61,279 nt of DNA from GCA-003244245 sp039924425 (GCA_039924425.1 JBDTAX010000088.1:1-61279), one strand, 5' to 3'. Positions 1-8,572 are shown, counted from the first letter of the stretch. A program made the numbers and translations. Notes: a model not told the origin generated them from the letters alone.

Positions 1-117
1 CTTGATAGAGTAGCGGCAGAGCTGAATGGAAGACCACGAAAAACACTGGGCTGGCGAAAGCCGGTCGAAGTTTTCGAAGAGCTGATCGCGGAGCACTGTG
101 TGGTCATGACCGATTGA
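1..117 (+). mobile_element. IS30-family transposase, C-terminal tail (partial)
   Basis: Reading frame 1 is open from the first base and ends with TGA at 115-117. The translated tail contains LNGRPRKTLGWRKP followed by VEVFEEL, the characteristic C-terminal end of IS30-family DDE transposases (family knowledge). Only about 38 residues lie in the window, so the catalytic core is outside it. The next gene fragment begins at once after the stop, with no recognisable terminal inverted repeat between them. This suggests a decayed element end rather than an intact insertion sequence. Confidence 0.75.
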
Positions 118-457
118 AACCGCCCTCTTCCAGGCCCGCGGCGACGGTGGTATCGACTGCATTGCGTATGATCCGACCCCTGTGCGCGGTGGTAAGTACG
201 TGATCCAGGTGAAGCTCTACACCCAGACCGTGCCACCGACCGCGGTGCGCGATCTCTATGGCGTCGTCCAACACGAGGGCGCCACCAAAGGCATCCTGAT
301 CACCACCAGCGGGTTCGGCCAGACAAGCCACGAGTTCGCGAACGGGAAGCCGCTTGAGCTCTACGACGGCACACACCTGCTTGCCCTGTGCCAGCAATAC
401 GGGGTGGACGCGCGGATCCTGATGCCACCACGGGCACGGAGAGCGTCGCGCGGCTAA
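110..457 (+). pseudogene. Mrr-like restriction endonuclease, C-terminal fragment
   Basis: The frame is open from just after the TGA at 107-109 to the stop at 455-457 and has no credible start at its head; the internal GTG at 182 would remove the first catalytic motif. The fragment carries GDGGIDCIAYD and then KYVIQVKLY, which fits the D...QxK active-site arrangement of Mrr-type PD-(D/E)XK nucleases, followed by AVRDLYG and GATKGILITTS typical of these proteins. The N-terminal recognition or winged-helix part is absent. The fragment lies directly against the IS30 transposase tail, so truncation by the element is the simplest reading. It is probably non-functional. Confidence 0.65.
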
Positions 458-543
458 CCACCGGCGGCCGTGCAGGGCGAGCGCTCGCCGGAAATGTCAG
501 TCCCCGGTGGCATCATTTGGCAGACCGACCCGAGGAGGGGACC

Positions 544-1110
544 ATGACAAAGATGAGCGTTGGTGCCAGCACTCCCTTCACGGTCCATGACCTGGAAGGG
601 ATGCCCGATGATGGTCGCCGCTACGAACTCATCGACGGGGAGCTCCTGGTGAGCCCGGCGCCCGGCCTGCGACACCAGACCGTCGGCCTGCGGCTGTACC
701 GGGTGCTCGACGATGCCTGCCCCGAGGACCTGTACGTGCTCGCGGCGCCGTTCGCCGTCCAGACCGACGTCTCCAACGAGGTGCAGCCCGACGTTCTGGT
801 GGCCCGGTTCGACGAGCTCACCGAGAAGAACCTCCCTGCGGCACCCGTGCTGGCCGTCGAGGTGCTCTCCCTGAGCGGCCGGCTGATTGATCTCAACCTC
901 AAGAGCGCCGCTTACCAGCGGATGGGCACCCCCAGCTACTGGGTGCTCGATCCCGCCGTGCCCGACCTGCTGGTCCTCGAGCTCGACGCCGACGGCCACT
1001 ACCAGGAAGTAGCCCGGGTAACCGGCGACGAGGTCTTCGAAGCACACCACCCCTTCAAGGTTCGCATTGTGCCGATCGAGCTACTCGGGCGCCTCCACCC
1101 CCGCGCCTGA
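544..1110 (+). CDS. Uma2 family (DUF820) putative endonuclease-fold protein
   Basis: This 188-residue protein has the Uma2 layout: an N-terminal RRYELIDGELLVSPAP segment, a central QPDVLVARFDEL, PVLAVEVLSLSGR, and a C-terminal AAYQRMGTPSYWVLDP. Family members share the PD-(D/E)XK nuclease fold and retain an acidic residue near VQPD and an E in VEVLS. Their biological role is largely unknown; they are abundant in cyanobacteria and actinomycetes. The ATG at 544 is chosen because GAGGAGGGG lies about 4 nt upstream. A longer frame reaches back to about 388 but overlaps the previous fragment without a binding site. It sits beside nuclease and transposase debris, which suits an accessory gene. Confidence 0.75.
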   Translation: MTKMSVGASTPFTVHDLEGMPDDGRRYELIDGELLVSPAPGLRHQTVGLRLYRVLDDACPEDLYVLAAPFAVQTDVSNEVQPDVLVARFDELTEKNLPAAPVLAVEVLSLSGRLIDLNLKSAAYQRMGTPSYWVLDPAVPDLLVLELDADGHYQEVARVTGDEVFEAHHPFKVRIVPIELLGRLHPRA

Positions 1111-1119
1111 CCAGTGCAC

Positions 1120-1184
1120 ATGGATGCTTGTGCACCTGCCCACCCGCCCGCACAGGGTCTTATGGATGCTTGTGCACCTGCCCA
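1120..1184. repeat. 23-bp direct repeat pair
   Basis: Two identical 23-bp copies lie at 1120-1142 and 1162-1184, separated by 19 bp. Each begins ATGGATGCTTGTGCACC and includes the palindrome GTGCAC. The second copy falls inside the 3' end of the minus-strand esterase gene and the first lies in the convergent intergenic gap. They may be a duplication scar or a paired binding site; nothing shows which. Confidence 0.6.
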
Positions 1185-2227
1185 GCAGCGAAGCGCGGTG
1201 GTGTGGGACGCGTGATGACGCGCCCGTGGCGGCTGAGGAAAGCCCACATCAGGGTCGCGACCGCGGGCGACGCTGTGCTGGTCTGGGCGGCTGGCCAGGG
1301 GTGGCCCCACCCGGGGTAGACGACCGAATCGACCTCCGCTCCGCTCGCGCAGCCCGCCCATCGCTGGAGCACCACCGAGCCGTCCCGTCCGGTCTGCGCT
1401 CTGGCTGAGCAGCCGTCCTGGATCCGAAGCCAGTCCACCGCCCTCGGCACCGCCGGCAACGCCGGATGCCCTCCCGGCTTCCCGTGGAAGAGCAGCACCC
1501 GGTCCGCGGCACCGGTCGCGAGCAAATACGGCACCGCGGGTGTGCCCGCTGGGCAGGGTGCCAACGGCACCGCTCCGTAGGTGGCCACCGCCGCGAAGAA
1601 CGTCGGGTGCGCGCACACCGCGCTGTAGGCGAGCTTGCCCCCGTTGCTGTACCCGATCAGGTACACCCGCCCGGTGTCGACCGGCCACCGGTGCTCCGCG
1701 TCAGCCACGATCGCCGCCACGAAGGGCACGTCGGGGGCGCGGTGAGCGCCGGCGAACCCGCAGCAGCCGTGGCCGGCGTCCCAGGACCGCTGCTCCCCGT
1801 CGGGAAACACCAGCACCGCCTGCCGCCGCTGCGCCAGCCCCAGGAACCCGGTCTGGCTCTCCGCCACGGAACCTGACTGCCCGCGACCATGCAGCACGAT
1901 CACCAGGGGTATCCGATCGGTCACCCGGGTCGAGGTGATCGATCGGTAAGTTCGCTTCGCGCCATCGACGGTCACTGTGTGCACCTCGGTGACCAGTCCG
2001 GGCAGCCCGGCCGCCGCTGGATTGCCGGAGCGGATCATCGGATTGCCCAGCGATGCCAACAAATCGTGCGAGAAAGTCAACGGATTGTCCACGAAGGCTG
2101 GGCGGTTGACGGCGGTGACCAACGCCATCAACCCCGCGAACAGGGCGAACGCCAGCGGCGTCCTCCTCAGGTGGCGTCCGGCCGCTGCGGTCCGGCGAGA
2201 TCCAGTCTGGTTGCCGTCACGGCGCAT
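1160..2227 (-). CDS. secreted polyhydroxybutyrate-depolymerase/LpqC-like esterase
   Basis: This 355-residue alpha/beta hydrolase belongs to the LpqC/PHB-depolymerase/feruloyl-esterase group. It has an N-terminal hydrophobic signal or anchor (about residues 24-40), an oxyanion-side VLHGRG (about 112), the nucleophile elbow GYSNGG (about 192), and a late GWGHPW that supplies the catalytic His. Cysteine pairs (GCCGF) fit an extracytoplasmic, disulfide-containing enzyme. The ATG at 2227 is preferred because it puts the signal sequence near the N-terminus; a longer frame starts at 2365 but overlaps the divergent ligase gene. The substrate is probably an ester polymer or a phenolic ester, which the sequence does not resolve. 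Confidence 0.8.
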   Translation of the reverse strand: MRRDGNQTGSRRTAAAGRHLRRTPLAFALFAGLMALVTAVNRPAFVDNPLTFSHDLLASLGNPMIRSGNPAAAGLPGLVTEVHTVTVDGAKRTYRSITSTRVTDRIPLVIVLHGRGQSGSVAESQTGFLGLAQRRQAVLVFPDGEQRSWDAGHGCCGFAGAHRAPDVPFVAAIVADAEHRWPVDTGRVYLIGYSNGGKLAYSAVCAHPTFFAAVATYGAVPLAPCPAGTPAVPYLLATGAADRVLLFHGKPGGHPALPAVPRAVDWLRIQDGCSARAQTGRDGSVVLQRWAGCASGAEVDSVVYPGWGHPWPAAQTSTASPAVATLMWAFLSRHGRVITRPTPPRFAAGQVHKHP

Positions 2228-2290
2228 GCGCTCAAAGTATCTCCAGGCCGTACCCAGCTGGTGTTCAGCTAGCCCAGTCAGGATGTGGCA

Positions 2291-3823
2291 ATGACCACTC
2301 TTGGGACCACGCTTGGGGCCACTCTTCGCGAGCTTGTCACCACACGCGCCGCGCGCTCCCCGCACCGGTGTTTCCTGGCCGACGCGCGCAGCGAGAGATC
2401 ATTCGACTTCGCCATGCTGCGCACCGCCGCGGACGCGTGGTGCCGGGAGCTCGACGCCGCCGGAGTGCCGCCGGGCGCCCGGGTGCTGCTCGATGTCGAA
2501 GACCCGCTCGCGTTCTGCGCCGTGCACCTCGCCGTGATCGCCGCCGGGCGGTGCTCGGTACCCATCGACCCGGCGGCTCCCCCCGCCGAGGCGCAACGCT
2601 CCCGGCGGGTCCTGCGGCCCTGGCTCGTGATAAGCGATCGGTCGGCCGTTGCGGGCCTGCGGGTGAATCCCGCCACCGGCATGCCAGCCAACCCGAGCCC
2701 CCACCCCCCCGCGGCCCAGCACAGGGCGGGGGCTTTGCCAGAGCGCCGGACCGGCTCGGTCGCGCTGCTGACTTCCGGCTCGACCGGCACGCCCAAGACG
2801 GTCACGCTCACCGAGCGCCAGCTGCTGCACGCCGCGCGGTGCGTCGCCAGCCACCACGAGCTGTCCGCCACGGACCGCGGTTTCAGCCCGCTGCCGTTGT
2901 TCCACATCAACGCGCAGGTTGTCGCGCTGCTCGCCACCCTGGTCGCTGGTGGCACCCTGGTGCTCGACCGGCGGTTCCACCGCACCGGGTTCTGGCAACT
3001 CCTGGTGGAGCGCGGGATCACCTGGGTGAACGCGGTGCCGGCCATCCTCTCGATCCTGGCACTGGAGAATATCCCTGTTGTCCCGACAACGTTGCGCTTC
3101 ATCCGCTCAGCGTCGGCGCCGCTGCCGGCGACGGCCCGCGAGCGAGTGGCCGCGGGCAGCGGGGTTGTCGTGGTGGAGAGCTACGGCATGACCGAAGCGG
3201 CCAGCCAAATCACCGCCACGTCGCTGCGCGGTGGCCACCCACCGGGATCGGTCGGCCGGCCGGCGGGAGTGGAGCTGGAGGTGGTCGGGCCGGACGACCA
3301 GCGTTGCGCCCCAGGTGTGGTGGGCCGGGTCCGCATCCGCGGCGAGAGCGTGATCAGCGCGTACACCGAGGGTGTCGCCGCCGAGCGGTTCAGCGCCGAC
3401 GGCTGGCTGGACACCGGAGATCTCGGGCGGCTCGACGCCGAGGGGTACCTCTACCTCGCCGGGCGCCGCGACGACGTGCTGAACTGCGGCGGCGAGCTGG
3501 TGTACCCGGGGGAGGTCGAGGAGGTGCTGCTCGGCGAGGCGGCGGTGGCCGAGGCCGCCGTCGCCTCCCGCCCGCATGAAGTGCTCGGGGCGGTGCCGGT
3601 GGCCTGGATCCGGCCCGTGCTGGCGCTGGAGCGCGAACAAGCCGACGAGCTCGTGAGTCGGCTGCGGTCGCGGTGCGAGCGGCAGCTCAGCCGGGTGAAA
3701 CGCCCGGTGGAGTTCCGAATCGTCGCGAGACTGCCCAGAACCCCCACCGGGAAGGTACTGCGCCGCCAGCTGCGGGAGTTGCCACTCGCCAACGTCAAGC
3801 GTCTGGAGGCGTCCCCACTGTGA
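2291..3823 (+). CDS. adenylate-forming acyl-CoA synthetase / AMP-dependent ligase
   Basis: This roughly 510-residue ANL-superfamily enzyme activates a carboxylate as an acyl-adenylate, usually passing it to CoA or a carrier. Visible signatures are the P-loop LLTSGSTGTPKTV (about residue 160), YGMTEA (about 297), the GWLDTGDLG hinge-region motif (about 371), the GRRDDVLNCGG core and the C-terminal PTGKVLRR with the adenylation lysine. The ATG at 2291 follows AGGA by 7 nt; GTG at 2285 is an in-frame alternative. The next gene overlaps its stop, so it heads a four-gene operon (ligase, acyltransferase, ComA, VOC). This suggests that it prepares the acyl group for the downstream acyltransferase. 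The acid substrate is unknown. Confidence 0.88.
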   Translation: MTTLGTTLGATLRELVTTRAARSPHRCFLADARSERSFDFAMLRTAADAWCRELDAAGVPPGARVLLDVEDPLAFCAVHLAVIAAGRCSVPIDPAAPPAEAQRSRRVLRPWLVISDRSAVAGLRVNPATGMPANPSPHPPAAQHRAGALPERRTGSVALLTSGSTGTPKTVTLTERQLLHAARCVASHHELSATDRGFSPLPLFHINAQVVALLATLVAGGTLVLDRRFHRTGFWQLLVERGITWVNAVPAILSILALENIPVVPTTLRFIRSASAPLPATARERVAAGSGVVVVESYGMTEAASQITATSLRGGHPPGSVGRPAGVELEVVGPDDQRCAPGVVGRVRIRGESVISAYTEGVAAERFSADGWLDTGDLGRLDAEGYLYLAGRRDDVLNCGGELVYPGEVEEVLLGEAAVAEAAVASRPHEVLGAVPVAWIRPVLALEREQADELVSRLRSRCERQLSRVKRPVEFRIVARLPRTPTGKVLRRQLRELPLANVKRLEASPL

Positions 3824-5124
3824 CTATGACCGCGCCCAAAACTGGGACCGTGCCCAAAACTGGGACCGTGGCCAACACCGGGACCGTGGCCAACCCGGGA
3901 ACACAGCCCAACACGCCCGTGGGCCGCGCCAGCGGCTCGGGCCACGTCCACGCGGTGGACCTGGTCCGGGTGCTGACCTTCGCCTGCGTCATCGCGGTGC
4001 ACACCGTGGCCACCATCAATCCACCGGGCAGCATCCCGGCGGGCGGCGCCTTGATGCTGCTGCACTTCACCCGTGAGGCGTTCTTCGCCCTCACCGCCTT
4101 CGTCCTCGTGCACCGTTACCACGGCGGGCTACACGTCGCGCCGTTCTGGCGACGGCGGTTCCTGCTGGTCGGCGTGCCTTACGTGCTCTGGTCAGTGATC
4201 TACACCGGACTGGCGCTGACCACAGCGCCACTACCACCCAATGAGACGTTCAGTGGCGCCCTCATCCAGCTCGGGCACAACCTGCTCACCGGCACAGCGT
4301 GGTACCACCTGTACTTCCTGGTCGTGACCATGCAGTTTTATTTGGTGTTTCCGCTGTTCCTCCGGCTGCTGCGGGCAGCCGCGCGGTGGCGGGATGGGCA
4401 CCGCTGGCTGCTGGCGATCAGCGCGGTGCTGCAGGTCGGCATCGACACCGGGTTGCACTTCGGGCACCCGAGCGGGGTAGCCGCGGAGCTATTGGGCTAC
4501 GCCGGGTCGTTCGTCGGCAGCTATGTGCTCTACCTGGTGCTGGGCGGGGTGGCCGCGCTGCACGCCGAGCGGGTGCAGTCCTGGGTCCGTGAGCATCGGG
4601 TGCTGGTGCTGGTGGCGTTCGTCCTCACCGGCGCCGCGACCGAGGCGTGGTACCTGCGGTCGGTGCGCGGCGGCAGCTCCCCGCTGGACGCCTCAGCGGT
4701 GTTCCAGCCGGCGATGGTGCCCTGGTGCGTGGCCGTCATTGCGGCGTTGTTCGCGCTCGGGGTCACCTGGGCGGCGCGACGCGGCGCCGGCCCGGGATCG
4801 CGAGTCGTCAAGCTCAGCTCGGACCGCTCATTCGGGGTGTTCCTGGTGCATCCGATGGTGTTGTGGGCGCTGACGCTCGGCCCGTCGGCATGGCTGTCCA
4901 CGCGGGTGTCCGCACTCAGCGTGACCATCATCGCCCTCGTCACCACCATCGTGGTGTCGTTGCTGGTGGTCGAGGTGCTGCGGCACAGCCCGCTGTGCCT
5001 AGCACTCACCGGGAAGCCCGGATCAGCGCGCGCTCGCGCTGATCGTTGCCCCAAAGTCGAGTCTTGCCGTTTCGACCTCGCCGATCAGGCTGGGCGCGGA
5101 GCGGACCTGAGGAGGATGACATGA
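3820..5124 (+). CDS. membrane acyltransferase (acyltransferase 3 family)
   Basis: This 434-residue protein matches the acyltransferase-3 (OafA/NRF-6) family, integral membrane O-acyltransferases that modify sugars and other small molecules. The family N-terminal pattern is visible as HAVDLVRVLTF followed by the catalytic-type His in CVIAVHT, and about ten hydrophobic helices follow. The GTG at 3820 overlaps the ligase stop (GTGA) and has GGAGGC about 10 nt upstream; ATG at 3826 is possible. Before the first helix is an unusual low-complexity stretch of four hexapeptide repeats (PKTGTV/ANTGTV type). Its ATGA overlap with the next gene indicates translational coupling. It plausibly transfers the activated acyl group to a hydroxyl made by the operon. 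Confidence 0.85.
   Translation: MTMTAPKTGTVPKTGTVANTGTVANPGTQPNTPVGRASGSGHVHAVDLVRVLTFACVIAVHTVATINPPGSIPAGGALMLLHFTREAFFALTAFVLVHRYHGGLHVAPFWRRRFLLVGVPYVLWSVIYTGLALTTAPLPPNETFSGALIQLGHNLLTGTAWYHLYFLVVTMQFYLVFPLFLRLLRAAARWRDGHRWLLAISAVLQVGIDTGLHFGHPSGVAAELLGYAGSFVGSYVLYLVLGGVAALHAERVQSWVREHRVLVLVAFVLTGAATEAWYLRSVRGGSSPLDASAVFQPAMVPWCVAVIAALFALGVTWAARRGAGPGSRVVKLSSDRSFGVFLVHPMVLWALTLGPSAWLSTRVSALSVTIIALVTTIVVSLLVVEVLRHSPLCLALTGKPGSARARADRCPKVESCRFDLADQAGRGADLRRMT
3835..3906 (+). repeat. four 18-bp tandem repeats in the acyltransferase N-terminus
   Basis: Four consecutive 18-bp units start at 3835, 3853, 3871 and 3889. The first two are identical (CCCAAAACTGGGACCGTG) and the last two diverge. 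They encode (P/A)(K/N)TGTV-type hexapeptides in the cytoplasmic or leader segment before the first membrane helix. The unit length keeps the reading frame, so copy number could vary without disrupting the gene. Confidence 0.85.
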
Positions 5125-5885
5125 TCGACACTCAATTGCGCTTACCGGACCTCGAGGCCAAACCACGACACCGCGGGCTCACCGTGGTCATCGATCCGGG
5201 GTTGTTCACCGGCCAGTTCGAGGACGCGGTGGACAGCGTCGGTGAATTCGTGGATCTCGTGAAATTCGGCTGGGGAACCTGCCTGGTGACCAAAGACATC
5301 AAACGGAAGATCGACATCTTACGTGGCGCCGGTATCGGCTTCTACTTCGGCGGTACCCTGTTCGAGCGTTACGCGCTGGACGGACTCGTGTCGGAGTGGC
5401 TGACCCTGTGCCGCGTCCTGGGCGCCACGCACGTCGAGGTGTCCAATGGCACAATTCCCATCGCCAACACCGAGAAAGCCCGCTGGGTGGCCCGGCTCAC
5501 TGATGAGTTTGTCGTCATCAGCGAGGTCGGTTTCAAGGACATCAGGCGTTCCGATGCCCTGACACCGGCGCGCTGGATCTCCTTCATCGAGGAGGATCTC
5601 GCCGCCGGTGCCCACCTGGTCACCGTGGAGGCTCGGGAGAGCGGTCGCGGCGGGATCTGCCATTCCACCGGTGAACCGCGCCACGAGTTGGTCGGCGAGA
5701 TCGTCAGCTCCGGCATCGACCTGGACCGGCTGCTGTTCGAAGCCCCGAACAAAGACCTGCAAACCTACTTCCTCCGCCGGATGGGCCACTCGGTCAACTT
5801 GGGCAACGTGCGGGCCGACGACGTGATCGCGCTCGAGACGCTGCGGCGGGGACTGCGGTCGGACACTTTGCTTGGGGCATTGTGA
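5121..5885 (+). CDS. comA: phosphosulfolactate synthase (ComA family)
   Basis: This 254-residue TIM-barrel protein matches ComA, which adds sulfite to phosphoenolpyruvate to form (2R)-phospho-3-sulfolactate, the first step of archaeal-type coenzyme M synthesis. Family signatures run the whole length: VKFGWGT, FYFGGTLFE, THVEVSNGTIPI, VISEVGFKD, VEARESG, and a C-terminal FEAPNKDLQ...VNLGNV...LETLRRGLRSDTL. Length and motifs look complete. ATG at 5121 overlaps the acyltransferase stop (ATGA). No ComB, ComC or later CoM genes are nearby. In this operon the sulfonate is more likely to be built into a specialised metabolite or lipid than into coenzyme M (inference). Using PEP and sulfite implies a cytoplasmic enzyme. 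Confidence 0.88.
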   Translation: MIDTQLRLPDLEAKPRHRGLTVVIDPGLFTGQFEDAVDSVGEFVDLVKFGWGTCLVTKDIKRKIDILRGAGIGFYFGGTLFERYALDGLVSEWLTLCRVLGATHVEVSNGTIPIANTEKARWVARLTDEFVVISEVGFKDIRRSDALTPARWISFIEEDLAAGAHLVTVEARESGRGGICHSTGEPRHELVGEIVSSGIDLDRLLFEAPNKDLQTYFLRRMGHSVNLGNVRADDVIALETLRRGLRSDTLLGAL

Positions 5886-6283
5886 TGCGCACCCCACAGG
5901 ATGTGTTCCACTTGTCGATCCCGACCCAGGATCTGGACGAAACACGACAATTCTACGTCGATGGCCTCGGCTGCACGCTGGCCAGGCGCTACCCGGACCG
6001 CATCACGCTGAATTTTTTCGGCGATCAAGTCGTCTGCCACCTCTCCGACCGCATCGACGCCGCTCCGCAGCTCTACCCCAGGCATTTCGGGGTCACATTC
6101 CGGAAGCGGCAGAACTGGGAGCGGTTGCTCAACCGGTCCAGGGAATACGACCTGCCGTTCTTCGTCGACCCGTTCCGCCGCTTCGACGGCCGACCCGAAG
6201 GACACGACGCGTTCGTGCTCCGGGATCCCTCCAACAACCTGCTGGAGTTCAAGCACTACGACAATCCCCACATGATGTACTGA
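5885..6283 (+). CDS. VOC family (glyoxalase/dioxygenase fold) protein
   Basis: This 132-residue protein shows the beta-alpha-beta-beta-beta vicinal-oxygen-chelate fold. It starts VFHLSIPTQDLDETRQFYVDGLGC and ends with FVLRDPSNNLLEFKHY, where the first His and last Glu are typical metal ligands. VOC proteins include glyoxalases, epimerases, dioxygenases and drug-binding resistance proteins, and the motifs do not separate these. Its ATG overlaps the comA stop (GTGATG; GTG at 5882 is also possible), so it is translationally coupled and probably acts on the operon product or confers self-protection. About 80 bp without a gene follows. Confidence 0.8.
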   Translation: MRTPQDVFHLSIPTQDLDETRQFYVDGLGCTLARRYPDRITLNFFGDQVVCHLSDRIDAAPQLYPRHFGVTFRKRQNWERLLNRSREYDLPFFVDPFRRFDGRPEGHDAFVLRDPSNNLLEFKHYDNPHMMY

Positions 6284-6361
6284 ACGCCGCCCAGATGGGC
6301 GCCACCCGGTGCAACCACGACCTCGCGTAGGCTCGGTGGCAAGCAACGGAGGCGGCACGGG

Positions 6362-8572
6362 GTGACCCAAGGTTGGGCTTATGGCGGCGGGCCAACCCCG
6401 TCGACCACCGCGGCGGGGACGGTGACCCTGGTCGACGGGGTGACATTCTGCATCTGCGGCCAAATGGGTGATATTCAGCCCGGGGCCGGGCAAGGCCTGT
6501 TCTTCCGGGACACCCGGTTCCTTTCCCGCTGGGAACTCGACGTCGACGGAGTAGGGCTTGAGACACTGGCCGTGCACTGCCCGGCGCCGTACGCGGCGAC
6601 GTTCATCGGCCGGCGTCCCCCCCGGCCCGGGCTGGCCGACAGCACCGTGCTGGTGGTGCGGCGACGCTATGTCGGCAACGGCATGCGCGAAGACATCGTG
6701 CTGCGCAACCTGGGTCGCGAACCGGCGGCGGTGCGGGTGACGCTGCGCGCCGACACCGACTTCGCTGGCCTGTTCGAGGTCAAAGAGGACCGGTTCCTCC
6801 CTGGCAAGAACATCGAGAGCGCCGCTGAGGCCGATCGGCTGCGGATGAGCTACCGGCGGGAGCGCAACGCCCGAGCGGTCACGGTCACCGCGGGCGGGGA
6901 CCCGATCACGGCGACCGGGAAGCTGGCGTGGCAGCCGGTCATCCCGCCGCACGCCGAGTGGGTGGTCTCGGTGCAGGTGTCGCCGTCGATCGATGGGCGC
7001 GAAGTGCCGACCAGCTACCCGCCAGGCCAACCGATCGAGCGCACCCGGCCAGCCGAAGCGCTGGCGGCCTGGCGCGCGCGCACCCCGATGATCCGCACCC
7101 CCGACGAGCCGCTGACCCGGCTGCTCGCCGCCAGCACTGGAGACCTCGGCGCCTTGCGGATCTTCGATTCGGACTGTCCCGACCGGCCGGTCGTCGCCGC
7201 CGGGGCTCCGTGGTTCATGGCTCTGTTCGGCCGGGACGCGCTGCTGACCAGCTGGATGCTGCTGCCGCTGGATGCCAGCCTGGCGCTGGGCACGCTGCAG
7301 ACCCTGGCCCGGCTGCAAGGCGACACCGTCGAGCCGCGCACCGAGGAGGAACCGGGCCGGATCCTGCACGAGGTCCGCGCCGGGCTCGACGTCGAGCTGG
7401 CGCTGGGCGCAGGCAGCGTCTACTACGGCAGCATCGATTCCACCCCGCTGTTCGTGATGCTGCTCGGCGAGCTGCGGCGCTGGGGACTGGCCAGCGACGA
7501 GGTCGAGGCGCTGGTGCCGCACGCCGACCGGGCGCTGGCGTGGATCGAACGCTACGGCGACCGGGACGGTGACGGGTTCGTCGAATACCAGCGGGCCACC
7601 GACCGAGGGCTGGCCAACCAGGGGTGGAAGGACTCATTCGACGGGATCAGCTTCGCCTCAGGCCAGCTCGCCGAGCCGCCGATCGCGCTGGCCGAGGTGC
7701 AGGGGTACGTCTACGCCGCCTACTTGGCCCGGTCGCAGCTCGCCCTCGGCGTCGGCGATGCGGATCAGGCCCAGCACTGGGCGGCGAAAGCCACCGAGCT
7801 TAAACGCGCGTTCAACGAGGCGTTCTGGCTGCCTGACCTCGGTTACTACGCGCTGGCCCTGGACTCGGCCAAACGCCCGGTCGACGCGCTTGCGTCGAAC
7901 ATCGGCCACTGCCTGTGGACCGGAATCGTCGACGACGACAAAGCCGCCGCGGTCGCCGACCGGCTGCTGGGCCCAGACATGTTCACCGGGTTCGGAGTGC
8001 GCACACTGGCCGCGTCGATGGGCGCCTACAACCCGATGAGCTACCACAACGGCTCGATCTGGCCGCACGACAACGCGATCATCGCCGCCGGGCTGATGCG
8101 CTACGGCTACACCGACGCGGCCCAGCGAGTCGCCACCGCGCTGTTCGACGCGGCGCAACGGCTTGGCGGCCGGCTACCGGAGCTGTTCTGCGGCTTCGAT
8201 CGCACTGACTTCGCCAACCCGGTGCCCTACCCGACGGCCTGCAGCCCGCAGGCCTGGGCATCCGCCAGCCCCTTGTTCCTGCTGCGCAGCCTGCTGCGGT
8301 TCGATCCGTCGATCCCGTCGGGCCGGGTGCGCTGCGCGCCGAGCGTCCCAGATCGCTACCTCCCCTTGCGGATCGAGTCACTGCACCTGGCTGGCGCCGC
8401 GGTGACCATCGACGTCCGCCGCGACGGCTGGAGCCTGCACGGGCTACCCGAGGGCATCGAGCTGGTTCCGGAGTCGATTCCGGAGTCGGTTGTGCTGCAG
8501 AATGCGAGTCGAGACGCCCCGCCGCACCAGGTCGAGCAGATTTCGGATATTGCGGATATACTGGCCAAGTAG
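6362..8572 (+). CDS. glycogen-debranching-type amylo-alpha-1,6-glucosidase family protein
   Basis: This 736-residue cytoplasmic protein has an N-terminal glycogen-debranching domain (VTLVDGVTFCICGQMGDI, then GLFFRDTRFLSRWELDVDG) and an (alpha/alpha)6 catalytic barrel from about residue 270 (PWFMALFGRDALLTSWM, GWKDSFDGI, SYHNGSIWPHDNAIIAAG). Enzymes of this type hydrolyse alpha-1,6 or related glucosidic bonds; the exact glycan cannot be read here. Start is GTG at 6362 after a GGAGG-containing leader (GGAGGCGGCACGG). It is followed after about 190 bp by a same-strand GT4 glycosyltransferase. That pairing is common in actinomycetes and suggests a shared role in storage or compatible-solute glycan metabolism. 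Confidence 0.85.
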   Translation: MTQGWAYGGGPTPSTTAAGTVTLVDGVTFCICGQMGDIQPGAGQGLFFRDTRFLSRWELDVDGVGLETLAVHCPAPYAATFIGRRPPRPGLADSTVLVVRRRYVGNGMREDIVLRNLGREPAAVRVTLRADTDFAGLFEVKEDRFLPGKNIESAAEADRLRMSYRRERNARAVTVTAGGDPITATGKLAWQPVIPPHAEWVVSVQVSPSIDGREVPTSYPPGQPIERTRPAEALAAWRARTPMIRTPDEPLTRLLAASTGDLGALRIFDSDCPDRPVVAAGAPWFMALFGRDALLTSWMLLPLDASLALGTLQTLARLQGDTVEPRTEEEPGRILHEVRAGLDVELALGAGSVYYGSIDSTPLFVMLLGELRRWGLASDEVEALVPHADRALAWIERYGDRDGDGFVEYQRATDRGLANQGWKDSFDGISFASGQLAEPPIALAEVQGYVYAAYLARSQLALGVGDADQAQHWAAKATELKRAFNEAFWLPDLGYYALALDSAKRPVDALASNIGHCLWTGIVDDDKAAAVADRLLGPDMFTGFGVRTLAASMGAYNPMSYHNGSIWPHDNAIIAAGLMRYGYTDAAQRVATALFDAAQRLGGRLPELFCGFDRTDFANPVPYPTACSPQAWASASPLFLLRSLLRFDPSIPSGRVRCAPSVPDRYLPLRIESLHLAGAAVTIDVRRDGWSLHGLPEGIELVPESIPESVVLQNASRDAPPHQVEQISDIADILAK

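Noticed and set aside
5765..7522. 585-codon minus-strand frame opposite the VOC and debranching-enzyme genes
   Set aside because: It is antisense to genes with full family signatures, has no recognisable domain, and long antisense frames are common in high-GC DNA.
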